The notes under the pieces: generated by a model
What the model was told of the DNA's origin: nothing
The model's input: the letters and a program-made list of their open reading frames with translations, nothing else
The model's database searches: none
Made by a program: the position numbers and the translations under genes
Shown here: one piece after another, positions 15,938-25,140 of the stretch
Position numbering within the stretch: position 1 is the stretch's first letter
Layout of the letters: each line of letters opens with the position of its first letter
Assembly (NCBI RefSeq): GCF_000426385.1
Contig: NZ_AUFG01000005.1
Coordinates: forward strand, 1 to 64,000
DNA length: 64,000 nt
Direction: 5' to 3'
DNA from: Arsenicicoccus bolidensis DSM 15745
GTDB lineage: Bacteria; Actinomycetota; Actinomycetes; Actinomycetales; Dermatophilaceae

Positions 15938-16383
15938 TGGCGCTGAGCTTTCGCAACGTCGATGCCGACCCGAGCGACCCGGTCGAGTCGTGGCCCTACG
16001 AGGGGCTGGTCACGGCCGTGGAGCGCGGCGGTCTGGCCGACTGGCGCCGGATCCACCGCGCCGTCCAGGCCGACCCGTGGGGTCCGGTGGCGCGCTCGCT
16101 CGAGGACTACTTCAGCTATGAGCAACCGTATGGCGTGACGCCGCTCCTGCAGCGCTCGATCGCCGACGCACGCGCGGCCGCCGAGGCTGCCGAGAAGGCG
16201 GCGGTGGCCCACGAGGTCACGGCGCTCGTCGCCGCGAGCGGCCTGTCGCGCAAGGCCTTCGCCGAGCGGATCGGCACGTCATCGTCACGGCTGTCGACCT
16301 ACGCGTCCGGCAAGGTCTCGCCGGCGGCCTCGCTGGTCGTCCGGATGCGTCGCGTCGCTCGTTCGGGCGGCAGCGGGGCATGA
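15937..16383 (+). CDS. XRE-type helix-turn-helix protein (candidate antitoxin)
   Basis: A 148-aa protein. The first 80 residues are not recognisable. A coiled or helical linker (ADARAAAEAAEKAAVAHEVT) leads to a C-terminal XRE helix-turn-helix (about 95-140: LVAASGLSRKAFAERIGTSS, then RLSTYASGKVSPAASLVVRM). The ATG shares one base with the stop of the nucleotidyltransferase gene, so their synthesis is coupled. An antitoxin that binds the palindromes at 15221-15253 is the simplest reading. The order, toxin-like gene first, is less common but known. Confidence 0.65.
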   Translation: MALSFRNVDADPSDPVESWPYEGLVTAVERGGLADWRRIHRAVQADPWGPVARSLEDYFSYEQPYGVTPLLQRSIADARAAAEAAEKAAVAHEVTALVAASGLSRKAFAERIGTSSSRLSTYASGKVSPAASLVVRMRRVARSGGSGA

Positions 16384-16447
16384 GGGACAATGGGATGCCG
16401 GTGCCCGCTCCGCGGCATACGGCAAGGACTGCTGAAGGACCGCTCAC

Positions 16448-17956
16448 GTGACCGACCACGACAACCCGACCTCCGACGAGACCCCGGTGGGATCCGCGGC
16501 GGACGACACCCTCGACGAGGGGGTCGAGCAGGCGCTGCGTGCAGGGCTCGAGGACTTCGAGCTGTCCGAGGAGGACCGCGCCCTCATCGACGCCGAGCCG
16601 GGCTCGCAGGACGACGACGACAACGCCGGCCCGCTGCCGGTGCTGGCCGTGGTCGGTCGCCCCAACGTCGGCAAGTCCACCCTGGTCAACCGCATCCTCG
16701 GCCGCCGCGAGGCCGTCGTCGAGGACGTGCCCGGCGTGACCCGCGACCGCGTCGCCTACGAGGCGGAGTGGACCGGGCGGCGCTTCACGCTCGTGGACAC
16801 CGGCGGCTGGGAGGTCGACGCCCGGGGCATCCACCTGCGCGTCGCCGAGCAGGCCGAGGTGGCCGTCGAGCTGGCCGACGCCGTGATGTTCGTCGTGGAC
16901 GCCACCGTCGGGGCCACCGACACCGACGAGGCCGTCGTCAAGATGCTCCGCCGCTCCGGCAAGCCCGTGATCCTCGTGGCCAACAAGGTCGACGACCAGC
17001 GCGCCGAGGCCGACGCCGCCATGCTCTGGGGCCTCGGGCTCGGCCAGCCGTGGCCCGTCTCGGCGCTGCACGGCCGCGGCTCCGGTGACGTCCTGGACGA
17101 GGTGCTGCGGGTGCTGCCCGAGGTGTCCAAGGTCGGTGGCGCCTACGAGCGCGGCGGGCCGCGTCGCGTGGCGCTGCTCGGGCGCCCCAACGTCGGCAAG
17201 TCCTCGCTGCTCAACCGCCTGGCGGGGGAGGAGCGCGTCGTCGTCGACACCGTCGCCGGCACCACCCGCGACCCGGTCGACGAGCTGATCCGCCTCGGCG
17301 ACACCACCTGGCGGTTCGTCGACACCGCCGGCATCCGGCGGCGCGTGCACCAGACGCGTGGCGCCGACTTCTATGCCAGCCTGCGCACCCAGTCGGCCCT
17401 CGAGAAGGCCGAGGTCGCCATCGTCCTCGTCGACGCCGGCGAGCCGATCTCCGAGCAGGACATCCGTGTCATCCAGCAGGTCGTCGACGCCGGCCGCGCC
17501 CTGATCGTGGCCTACAACAAGTGGGACACCGTCGACGAGGAGCGCCGCTACTACCTCGAGCGCGAGATCGAGCGCGAGCTCGTCCAGATCCAGTGGGCCC
17601 CGCGCGTCAACCTGTCGGCGCTCACCGGGCGCAACACCGGCAAGCTCGTGCCCTATCTCGAGACGGCCCTGGACTCGTGGGACATGCGCGTGCCCACCGG
17701 GCGCCTCAACGCGTTCTTCGGCGAGATCGTCGCCGCCCACCCGCACCCCGTGCGCGGAGGCAAGCAGCCGCGCATCCTGTTCGCCACCCAGGCGTCCACG
17801 CGACCGCCGCGGTTCGTCGTCTTCGCGTCCGGCTTCATCGAGGCGGGCTACCGGCGCTTCCTCGAGCGGCGGCTGCGCGAGGAGTTCGGCTTCGAGGGCA
17901 CGCCGATCGAGATCTCGGTGCGCGTGCGCGAGAAGCGCGGCCGGCAGTCGCGGTAG
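16448..17956 (+). CDS. der: Ribosome biogenesis GTPase Der (EngA)
   Basis: A 502-aa double GTPase needed for 50S subunit assembly. The first G domain has [16 protein letters not shown], the switch [14 protein letters not shown] and NKVD. The second has [32 protein letters not shown] and NKWD. A KH-like C-terminal domain ([20 protein letters not shown]) ends in an Arg-rich tail. About 60 acidic N-terminal residues precede the first G domain, an extension often seen in actinobacterial Der. GTG 16448 is chosen because it opens this extension. The gene completes the cmk-plsC-der block. Confidence 0.96.
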   Translation: MTDHDNPTSDETPVGSAADDTLDEGVEQALRAGLEDFELSEEDRALIDAEPGSQDDDDNAGPLPVLAVVGRPNVGKSTLVNRILGRREAVVEDVPGVTRDRVAYEAEWTGRRFTLVDTGGWEVDARGIHLRVAEQAEVAVELADAVMFVVDATVGATDTDEAVVKMLRRSGKPVILVANKVDDQRAEADAAMLWGLGLGQPWPVSALHGRGSGDVLDEVLRVLPEVSKVGGAYERGGPRRVALLGRPNVGKSSLLNRLAGEERVVVDTVAGTTRDPVDELIRLGDTTWRFVDTAGIRRRVHQTRGADFYASLRTQSALEKAEVAIVLVDAGEPISEQDIRVIQQVVDAGRALIVAYNKWDTVDEERRYYLEREIERELVQIQWAPRVNLSALTGRNTGKLVPYLETALDSWDMRVPTGRLNAFFGEIVAAHPHPVRGGKQPRILFATQASTRPPRFVVFASGFIEAGYRRFLERRLREEFGFEGTPIEISVRVREKRGRQSR

Positions 17957-17998
17957 GCACCCGGCATACGGCCGGGGTGGGTGCGTCGGCGCTGTGGC

Positions 17999-18233
17999 AA
18001 CGTGCGGGGGCTGCGCTCCGAGCGCGGCCTTCGCACGCTACGGACCGGAGAACGTGCGGGGTCTGCGCTCCGAGCGCAGACTGTTCACGCCCGGCGGCCT
18101 CAGCCTGCGCAGGGCCTGCGGTGACAGCGCGGACCCTGCACGCCGGGCGACCGCAGACGTGTGCGGTGCGCGCTCCGAGCGCGCACTCGCACGCCGCACG
18201 GCCTGAGAACGTGTGGGGCCGCGCTCCGAGCGC
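17999..18233. repeat. Four copies of an AACGTG...GCGCTCCGAGCGC intergenic repeat
   Basis: In the 316-bp gap after der, the unit AACGTG(C/T)GGGG followed by a hairpin GCGCTC-CGA-GCGC occurs at about 17999-18025, 18051-18078, 18155-18184 and 18208-18233. The hairpin is perfect in each. The third copy reads AGACGTG and its stem is longer (GCGCGCTCCGAGCGCGC). Spacing is irregular (52, 104 and 53 bp), which suggests one unit was lost from a ~52-bp array. No gene-like frame is present in the gap. Confidence 0.75.
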
Positions 18234-18272
18234 TGACCATGCCCAGCCCACGACGACGTCGAGGAGGACCTG

Positions 18273-19132
18273 ATGACGAGCACGACCCTCGCCACGACCG
18301 GAGCCACCGGACAGCTCGGGGGGCTGGTCTCCCGGCTCCTCGACCAGGCCGGTATGCCGCACCGCCTCGTCGTGCGTGACCCGTCCAGCCCGCGGGTGCC
18401 GCACCACGACGCGGTCACGGACGTCGCCGCCGCCGAGTTCGGCGACCTGGACGCGGCGACGCGGGCGCTGGCCGGGGTCGACGTGCTGTTCATGGTGTCG
18501 GCGTCCGAGAGCGCGGACCGCCTGGCGCAGCACCGCACCTTCGTCGACGCGGCCGCGGCGGCCGGGGTGCGCACGTGGTCTACACGTCGTTCCTCGGAGC
18601 GGCGCCGGACGCGACCTTCACCCTCGCGCGCGACCATCACGCCACCGAGGAGCACCTCAAGGCCTCCGGCATGGCGTGGACCTTCCTGCGTGACAGCCTC
18701 TATCTCGACTTCACCGAGGCGCTGGTGGGCGAGGACGGGGTCATCCGCGGGCCTGCGGGAGAGGGCGCCTGCGCGTTCGTCGCGCGAGCCGATGTCGCGC
18801 GCTCGGCGGCCGCGGTGCTGTCGGACCCGGCCGCGCACACCAACCGCACCTATGACCTCACGGGGCCGCAGGCGCTGACCCTCGACGAGGTGGCGAGCAC
18901 CATCTCCGCGGTGCGGGGGACGCGCGTCAGCCATCACGACGAGACGCTCGACGAGGCATACGCCTCCCGGGCCGGCTACGGCGCCCCCGACTGGCAGGTC
19001 GAGGCCTGGGTGAGCACCTACACCGCGATCGCCGACGGCACGATGGCGACGGTGAGCAGTGCCGTCCACGAGCTCACCGGTTCGCGGCCGACGAGCCTGG
19101 AGGAATACCTGCGCAGCACCCCGCCGCGCTGA
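18273..19132 (+). pseudogene. NmrA-like NAD(P)-binding protein, frameshifted
   Basis: The two halves together match an atypical short-chain dehydrogenase of the NmrA/QorB type. The first half has STTLATTGATGQLGGLVSRL (NAD(P)-binding) and VDVLFMVSASESADRL. The second, in another frame, has VVYTSFLGAAPDATFTLARD, HHATEEHLKASGMAWTFLRD and YDLTGPQALTLDEVASTISA. The frame changes near 18570, where VR should be followed by HVVYTS; CGCAC there needs one more C to read CGCCAC. The start ATG 18273 has GAGGAGG upstream. Either the gene is inactivated by a one-base deletion or this is a sequencing error. Without it the protein would be about 286 aa. Confidence 0.8.
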
Positions 19133-19164
19133 CCTCCTCGCAACCGCGGTCCCCGCACGACAAA

Positions 19165-19207
19165 GGCGCGGATCCACCTCCAAGGGGGTAGGAGGTGGAT
19201 CCGCGCC
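19165..19207. terminator. Strong hairpin between the NmrA-like gene and a small minus-strand gene
   Basis: Two perfect 17-bp arms at 19165-19181 (GGCGCGGATCCACCTCC) and 19191-19207 flank a 9-base loop. It sits in a convergent gap and could end transcription from both sides. It starts only 22 bases beyond the stop of the 42-aa gene. Confidence 0.7.
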
Positions 19208-19228
19208 GGTCTGTGGGCCGAGCCCGCG

Positions 19229-19357
19229 TCACTCGTGGCCGGTGGGCTCGCTCTCGGTGCGGCGCGCGATCACGCCGCGCAGCTCCCCGTGGGTCTCCTG
19301 GTGCTTGCGCAGCAGGTGGCGGGCGTCGAGGTAGGCCTTCGTGCGGCGTGGGGACAT
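19229..19357 (-). CDS. Small 42-aa basic protein
   Basis: An open frame of 42 codons begins MSPRRTKAYLDARHLLRKHQ and ends in SEPTGHE. It has a GAGAGG ribosome site nine bases before the ATG and ordinary codon use. A 17-bp hairpin lies 22 bases past the stop. The peptide is helical and basic with an acidic C-terminus, with no signal or membrane segment. I do not recognise it. The leader, coding frame and terminator are laid out as a complete single-gene unit, which argues against chance. Confidence 0.55.
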   Translation of the reverse strand: MSPRRTKAYLDARHLLRKHQETHGELRGVIARRTESEPTGHE

Positions 19358-19530
19358 GGGGGTTCCTCTCGGTGGTTCCTGGATCGTTCAACGACCGGGA
19401 GAGGACAGACATTCCCGTTGTGTGAGGGTTGGGGTAGGCGCTCCTGCGGGGCGGCAGCGGTGGGCGGGATCGATTGGGAATCGTGGCCGCTCGTGCGCTA
19501 AGGTGACGTGTCGCTCACCGCGGTGGGCAA

Positions 19531-19607
<77 letters not shown>

Positions 19608-19610
19608 CAA

Positions 19611-19644
19611 GGTCCCGGGAACGCTAAGTTCCCGGGACCTTTGT
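19611..19644 (+). terminator. Rho-independent terminator after tRNA-Pro
   Basis: Perfect 12-bp arms GGTCCCGGGAAC (19611-19622) and its complement (19628-19639) surround GCTAA and are followed by TTTGT. It begins three bases after the tRNA. Confidence 0.85.
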
Positions 19645-19753
19645 CATTGGAGTGTCTCTGCGCACGTCGAGGACTGACGACGCACCCAGCTAGGCGGCAG
19701 AATCGCATACACACTGGCATGATGTGGCATGCTTTCTGCTGAGGTGGGTGATC

Positions 19754-20335
19754 ATGGCAGAGCGGCAGCTCCCGGACTTTTTGGCGTATGGCGACCTGGC
19801 CCGCCACGGGCTCAGCCGGCATGGCCTGGAGCAGCTCGTGGCCCAGGCGGAGTTTGAACGCGTTGCGCCAGGCGCCTTCATCAGGACAGGGCTGACGGAT
19901 GCCACGACCGCCGCTCTGATCGCCGCGACCGCGAAGAAGCCGCAGGCCACCATCTGCCTGCTGTCTGCCCTGTCCATCCACGACCTGACGGACGAGATCC
20001 CCATGAGGAGCGACATCGCCCTGCCGCGGGGCAGCCAGCCCCCCAGGATCACGATCTCGCCGGTGCGCTGGCACCGCTTCGACCCGGCCACCTTCGAGGT
20101 CGGCCGGACCCAGCAGTCGCTGCCCGGGGGCGGGCGCATCGGGCTGTACTCGCCGGAGCGCACGATCCTCGACGTCTTCCGGTTGCGCCACGACTGGGGT
20201 GCCGACCTCGCTCACGCGGCCCTCAGACGATGGCTGGCGCGTCAGTGTAGCAGCCCAGCGACGTTGCTGTCGATGGCGGAGGACTTCCCCAAGGCCCGAC
20301 CGGCCGTCCGGACCGCGCTGCAGGTCCTGCTGTAG
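19754..20335 (+). CDS. AbiEi-like type IV antitoxin-domain protein
   Basis: A 193-aa protein. The N-terminal AbiEi-type winged helix is around FLAYGDLARHGLSRHGLEQL and VAPGAFIRTGLTD. The body has ATICLLSALSIHDLTDEIPM, with the A.LSAL..H.L pattern, and later YSPERTILDVFRLR. This is the layout of 'transcriptional regulator, AbiEi antitoxin' proteins. ATG 19754 has GAGGTGG upstream and is preferred to an ATG 30 bases earlier. No AbiEii partner is adjacent: the following gene is a dead desaturase, and the nearest nucleotidyltransferase is at 15257. It may be an orphan antitoxin or a stand-alone regulator. Its position just after a tRNA gene is a common site of accessory genes. Confidence 0.75.
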   Translation: MAERQLPDFLAYGDLARHGLSRHGLEQLVAQAEFERVAPGAFIRTGLTDATTAALIAATAKKPQATICLLSALSIHDLTDEIPMRSDIALPRGSQPPRITISPVRWHRFDPATFEVGRTQQSLPGGGRIGLYSPERTILDVFRLRHDWGADLAHAALRRWLARQCSSPATLLSMAEDFPKARPAVRTALQVLL

Positions 20336-20466
20336 CGCCCCGGTGGTCGGATCTGAGGGGGTCGGAGGTGGGGGATAGGGCATCCGTCCGATGTGGGGGC
20401 CTACCTCAGCAGCCCAGTGTGGAGGTGTCGGAAGGACCGGCGACACCACCCGAGAAGGGCACCGTC

Positions 20467-21480
20467 ATGAGCGTCTACGGACACGAGTACATCCTCAACA
20501 CCGAGGTGGAGTACCGCCTGGAGCGCGCTGGGGTCGGCCGGGGCAACCCCGGGCTGGGCGGGAGCGGCGCGTGGGCCGGCATCCGGTCAGGGTTCTTGGC
20601 CCGGCGCCGGGAGCACCAGACCGCTGCCGCGGCCGGCGCCGCACCAGCTGCTGCCCCCGCCTCGCCACTGGCCTCGGCAGATCTTCGTCACGGGCGCCGC
20701 CAACGAGGGGCCGCGCGCCTGGTCGCCACCCTGGTCGTGGGCCTGAGTCACGGCTGGTGGATGCGCAAGCACTCCCGCCACCACGCCAACCCCAACTAGG
20801 TCGGGGCGGACAAGGACATCCGGCCCGGCGTCCTGCTCTTCACCCCCGACGACGTCGCCCGGCGCAGGGGCCTGAGCGGCTGGCTCACCGCTCGCCAGGG
20901 GTGGCTGTTCTTTCCCCTGCTCACCCTCGAGGGCCTCAGCCTGCACGCCGACGCGGTCCGCACCGTCGTCCAGGACCGCGAGCTCAGCCACCGCGGCACC
21001 GAGGCCGTGCTCCTGACGATCCGGCTGGCCGTGCTCCCGGGCCTGGTCCTCACCCTGCTCGGGCCGGGCCTGGGTGCAGCCGTCCTCGCCGTGCAGCTCG
21101 CCGTCTTCGGCGTCTACATGGGCGCGACCTTCGCCCCCAACCACAAGGGGATGCCGCTGGTCCCGCGGGACACGAGGATCGACTTCCTCTCCCGCCAGGT
21201 CCTGACCTCGCGCAACATCCGCGGCGGCCGGCCGGTCGACTGGCTCATGGGCGGCCTCAACCTGCAGGTCGAGCACCACCTGTTCCCGAGCATGCCGAGC
21301 GGCAACCTGCGCCGGGCGCAGCCGTTCGTCCGCGCCCACTGCGCCGAGCACGGCGTCCCCTACACCGAGGCCGGGCTGCTCGAGTCCTATGGCATCGTCG
21401 TGCGGCACCTCAACCGGGTGGGGCTGGGTGACCGGGACCCGTTCGCCTGCCCGTTCGTGACGGCGCACCGGCAGGGCTGA
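20467..21480 (+). pseudogene. Membrane fatty acid (acyl-CoA) desaturase, decayed
   Basis: The 3' part is a clear acyl-lipid/linoleoyl-CoA-type desaturase. It carries the second His box HSRHHANPN, LTARQGWLFFPLLTLEGLSL, APNHKGMPLVPRDTRIDF and the third His box LNLQVEHHLFPSMPSGNLRR. The 5' part is broken. The first His box is absent, fragments such as IFVTGAANE lie out of frame, and an in-frame TAG at 20797-20799 follows HHANPN. The region before the second box is also too short. An active di-iron enzyme is therefore very unlikely. The end overlaps the convergent peptidase gene by about 70 bases. Confidence 0.85.
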
Positions 21481-23350
21481 CCGCCGCGGCGAAGGCCGCC
21501 AGCGTCCATTCCCGGACCAGCTCCGCCGCCGCGCGACGCCGGGCGGGCTGGACGATCTCGTGGCCCTCGTCGGGCACGATCTCGCAGCGCGCGGTCCCGC
21601 CGGCCGCCTGCACCGCCTCGGCGAGCTGCTGCGACTCGCTCGGCGGGACGTTGGTGTCGTGGGCGCCGTGCACCAGCAGCACGGGCGCGTCGATCCGGTC
21701 GGCCAGCCGCAGCGGCGAGATGGTCCGCAGCAGCTCGGCGTCGTGGACGGGGTGGCCGTACTTCGGCAGGGCGGCCCGCGCGATCCACGGCTCGGTGGTG
21801 GCGTAGAACGTGCCGAGGTCGCTCATCCCCGCGATGCTGGCCCCGGCTGCGAAGAGCCCGGGTCGAGCCGCCAGGCACGAGAGGGTCAGGTAGCCGCCAT
21901 ACGACCAGCCCACGCACGCCACCCGGTCCGGGTCGGCGAGGCCCCGCGCGACGAGGTCCGCCACGACGTCCTCGACGTCGTCGACGCCCCGCCAGCGCAG
22001 ACCGACGTCGTCGGCGTGGGAGTAGGCCCGCCCGAAGCCTCCCGACCCGCGGACGTTGGGCGCGCAGACCGAGATGCCGGCCCGCAGGAGCACGGGATAC
22101 AGGTGCGACCAGCCGGGGCGCTCCTGGCCCTCGGGCCCGCCGTGCAGGTGTATGACGACCGGCCCGCCCCCGTCGACCGGGCGGTCCTGCGCCGGGTGCC
22201 ACCAGGACGACACCTCTGTGCCGTCACGCGTCGTGGTGCGCAGCAGCTCCGGCAGGACGGCCTGCGGGTCGCGGGTGGCGCCGTCGACGTCGACCCACGC
22301 CTGCGAGACCCAGCTGCGGGTGCGCAGGTCGAGGATCTCGACGCACCGGTCCCGGTCGGGGCTCTCGACCGTCAGGGCCAGGATCGAGCCGTCGGCGCTG
22401 AGGCTCGGCTCGGTCGCGACCCACCCGGGCAGGGGGATGGCCTCGTGGACGGTGCCGTCGACCAGCTCGACGAGGGCGAGCTCGCTGCGGCCGCCGTCGA
22501 CGTTCCACAGGACCGCGGCGCGGGTGCCGTCCTCGCTGACGCAGAACTCCTCGACGTCGGCGTCCGGACGAGCCATCAGGACCCGCTCCGAGACGCCGCG
22601 GCCGGTCACCGTGAGCAGCGCCAGCCGCTGCCGGTCGCCCCCGACGTCGGTGCGGACCACGACGCGCAGGTAGCCCTCGCGGCTCTCCGACGGGCACGAG
22701 GTGTGCGGGGGCAGCCGCTCCGACCAGCCCGATCGTGACGGCAGGCGCCGGGGGCGGTGGTCGTCGAGGATCGCGGCGGCGTCCGTGACCGAGCCGGGGT
22801 CCGGGCGCAGCAGCGCGGTGTCCTCGCCGCCCCACAGCAGGCGCAGCGACCGGTCGCCGCGACCGCCCACCCGCACCAACGACGCGCCACCCCACGAGTC
22901 GACGAACCGGCCCTCGGGACGCCGGTCGACGACCTCGACGCCGAGCGTCTGCGGGTCGACCAGCCGAGACTCGCCGGAGCCGTCCTCCAGCTCGGCCGTG
23001 ACCTGGATCCGCGTGCCGTCCCAGCCGACGAGCTCCGCCGACCCGTCGCGGTCGTCGTCGGCGCGCCACGCCTGCGGGTCGCCGGGGTCGGTCGTGACGA
23101 CCCACACCTGGGAGCGGTCCCCGCCATACGGCGCGACCTGGCAGGCCAGCCACAGACCGTCGGGAGAGTGCCGCACCCGGGTGACCGGTCCGTCGACCGG
23201 CAGCCGGACGGGCCGCCAGGTGCCCGCGCGCGCCCCCTCGAGGAAGCGCTGCACCGCTCGGGGATAGCCGTCGACGTCGACGACGTGCGCCAGGGCACGG
23301 CCGTCGGGGGCGACGGACGCCCCGTGGGTAGGGCGGCCGGAGAGCTCCAT
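21410..23350 (-). CDS. S9 family prolyl-oligopeptidase-type peptidase
   Basis: A 646-aa serine peptidase or esterase. The N-terminal ~380 residues form a beta-propeller (repeated blades such as VRHSPDGLWLACQVAPYGGD and VSEDGTRAAVLWNVDGGRSE). The C-terminal alpha/beta-hydrolase has VVIHLHGGPEGQERPGW, the nucleophile in CVGWSYGGYLTLS, Asp in LVHGAHDTNVPPSES and His in VPDEGHEIVQ. No signal peptide is seen, so it should be cytoplasmic. Its ATG lies five bases after the stop of the amidotransferase gene, making it the third gene of a tight operon with two peptide-ligase-type genes. It may hydrolyse their product or a precursor (inference). Confidence 0.88.
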   Translation of the reverse strand: MELSGRPTHGASVAPDGRALAHVVDVDGYPRAVQRFLEGARAGTWRPVRLPVDGPVTRVRHSPDGLWLACQVAPYGGDRSQVWVVTTDPGDPQAWRADDDRDGSAELVGWDGTRIQVTAELEDGSGESRLVDPQTLGVEVVDRRPEGRFVDSWGGASLVRVGGRGDRSLRLLWGGEDTALLRPDPGSVTDAAAILDDHRPRRLPSRSGWSERLPPHTSCPSESREGYLRVVVRTDVGGDRQRLALLTVTGRGVSERVLMARPDADVEEFCVSEDGTRAAVLWNVDGGRSELALVELVDGTVHEAIPLPGWVATEPSLSADGSILALTVESPDRDRCVEILDLRTRSWVSQAWVDVDGATRDPQAVLPELLRTTTRDGTEVSSWWHPAQDRPVDGGGPVVIHLHGGPEGQERPGWSHLYPVLLRAGISVCAPNVRGSGGFGRAYSHADDVGLRWRGVDDVEDVVADLVARGLADPDRVACVGWSYGGYLTLSCLAARPGLFAAGASIAGMSDLGTFYATTEPWIARAALPKYGHPVHDAELLRTISPLRLADRIDAPVLLVHGAHDTNVPPSESQQLAEAVQAAGGTARCEIVPDEGHEIVQPARRRAAAELVREWTLAAFAAAVSPAGAPSRTGRRTGPGHPAPPG

Positions 23351-23355
23351 CACGG

Positions 23356-25140
23356 TCAGAAGGTCTGGAGCCACAGCTCCAGGGTCACGAGCTGCCAAAG
23401 CTCGTTGGAGCCGAGGGTCGTGCGGGTCGTGTTGGGATCGGCGAGCAGCCGGTCGAGCACGTCGGCGTCGAAGACGTGGCGGTCGAGCGCCGCCGACGAG
23501 CCGAGGGTGTCGCGGACCAGCTCGAGCACCTCGCCCTCGAGGTGGCGGATGCCGGGGACGGGGAAGTAGCCCTTGGTGCGGTCGATGACCTCGACCGGCA
23601 GGATCGACCGGGCGGCGTCCTTGAGGACCCCCTTGCCGCCCCCGGCGAGCTTGAGCTCGGGCGGGCAGGAGCCGGCCAGCTCGACGAAGTCGTGGTCGAG
23701 GAACGGCACCCGGCCCTCGAGGCCCCAGGCCATCGTCATCGTGTCCACCCGCTTGACCGGGTCGTCGACCAGCATCACCTGCGTGTCCAGGCGCAGGGCG
23801 GCGTCGACGGAGGTGCCCGCGCCGGGAGCGGCCTGGTGGGCGGCGGCGAAGGCCCAGCTCGGGTCGTGGTCGAGGCGGTAGTCCGGGTGCAGCAGGGCAC
23901 CCACGGCGTCGTGGCTGCGGTCGAAGAAGACCCGGCGGTAGGCCTCGGTCGTCCGGTCGCGGGGGACGTCCAGGAGCGGGGGATACCAGTCGTAGCCACC
24001 GAGCACCTCGTCCGCGCCCTGGCCCGACTGCACGACCTTGACGTGCCGCGAGACCTCTTGGGAGAGCAGGTAGAACGCGATGCAGTCGTGGCTGACCATC
24101 GGCTCGCTCATCGCCGCGAGGGTGCCGGGGACGGCCGGCAGCAGGCGGCTGGTGTCGACGTGGATCTTGTGGTGGTCGGTGCCGTAGCGGGCGGCGATCA
24201 GGTCGGAGTAGGAGTACTCGTCGCCGGACTCGCCCCCGGCCGAGTCGAAGCCGATGCTGAAGGTCTGCAGGTCCTGCTGCCCCTGCTCGGCGAGCAGCGC
24301 CACGACCAGGCTGGAGTCGAAGCCGCCGGACAGCAGCACCCCCACGGGCACGTCGGCGACCATGCGTCGCTCGACGGCGGTGCGCAGGGAGTCCAGCAGC
24401 GCGTCGCCCCAGTCGCGGGCGTCCCAGTCGGCGCGGTCCTCGCGGCGGGTGAACGACGGCTCCCAGTAGACGCGGTCCGTGTAGCGGCCGTCGGGCTGGT
24501 AGGTCCGGACGGTGGCCGGCGGGAGCTTCTGGATGCCGGCGAACATCGTGCGGGGCGCGGGCACGACGGAGTGGAAGGACAGGTAGTGGTGCAGCGCGAC
24601 CCGGTCCAGCGACACGTCCACGTCGCCGGCGTCGACGATCGCGCGCAGCGACGAGGCGAAGCGCAGCCGGTCGCCGCGGCGCGAGAGGTAGAGCGGCTTG
24701 ATCCCGAGCCGGTCCCGGGCCAGGGTGAGCACGCCGGTGTCGACGTCGGTGATCGCGAAGGCGAACATGCCGGTCAGGTGCTCCACGCAGTCCGGCCCCC
24801 AGCGGTGGTACGCCTTGATGATCACCTCGCTGTCGGCGCGCGAGAAGAAGCGGTAGCCGTGACCCTCGAGCTCGGCGCGCAGCTCCTGGTAGTTGTAGAT
24901 GCAGCCGTTGAACACCATCGACAGGCCGAGCTCGGCGTCGACCATCGGCTGGGAGCCGCGGGGCGACAGGTCGATGATCGACAGGCGCCGGTGCCCCAGG
25001 GCGACCCGCCCCTGGGCCCAGACCCCACCGTTGTCGGGACCGCGCGCGACCATCGCCTCGGTCATCGTCTCGACCGCCGCGACGTCCGCGGGCCGAGCCC
25101 CTCGCTCGCCGAACCTGACCTCACCGCAGATGCCGCACAT
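23356..25140 (-). CDS. Asparagine-synthase family amidotransferase (N-acetylglutaminylglutamine amidotransferase-like)
   Basis: A 594-aa class II glutamine amidotransferase plus asparagine-synthase domain. Cys2 of MCGICGEV is the glutaminase nucleophile, and GHRRLSIIDLSPRGSQPM and FNGCIYNYQELR complete that domain. The ATP-pyrophosphatase motif is VGVLLSGGFDSSLVVALLAE. Length and details resemble the NAGGN amidotransferase (AsnB paralogue, TIGR03104) more than AsnB itself. It should convert a carboxylate of a small peptide to an amide. Its ATG shares a base with the stop of the upstream ligase fusion, so the two are produced together. Product identity is not known from sequence. Confidence 0.85.
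   Translation of the reverse strand: MCGICGEVRFGERGARPADVAAVETMTEAMVARGPDNGGVWAQGRVALGHRRLSIIDLSPRGSQPMVDAELGLSMVFNGCIYNYQELRAELEGHGYRFFSRADSEVIIKAYHRWGPDCVEHLTGMFAFAITDVDTGVLTLARDRLGIKPLYLSRRGDRLRFASSLRAIVDAGDVDVSLDRVALHHYLSFHSVVPAPRTMFAGIQKLPPATVRTYQPDGRYTDRVYWEPSFTRREDRADWDARDWGDALLDSLRTAVERRMVADVPVGVLLSGGFDSSLVVALLAEQGQQDLQTFSIGFDSAGGESGDEYSYSDLIAARYGTDHHKIHVDTSRLLPAVPGTLAAMSEPMVSHDCIAFYLLSQEVSRHVKVVQSGQGADEVLGGYDWYPPLLDVPRDRTTEAYRRVFFDRSHDAVGALLHPDYRLDHDPSWAFAAAHQAAPGAGTSVDAALRLDTQVMLVDDPVKRVDTMTMAWGLEGRVPFLDHDFVELAGSCPPELKLAGGGKGVLKDAARSILPVEVIDRTKGYFPVPGIRHLEGEVLELVRDTLGSSAALDRHVFDADVLDRLLADPNTTRTTLGSNELWQLVTLELWLQTF

Noticed and set aside
20797-20799. Programmed read-through of the TAG in the desaturase
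   Set aside because: The upstream part also lacks the first His box and contains out-of-frame fragments, so decay explains the stop better.
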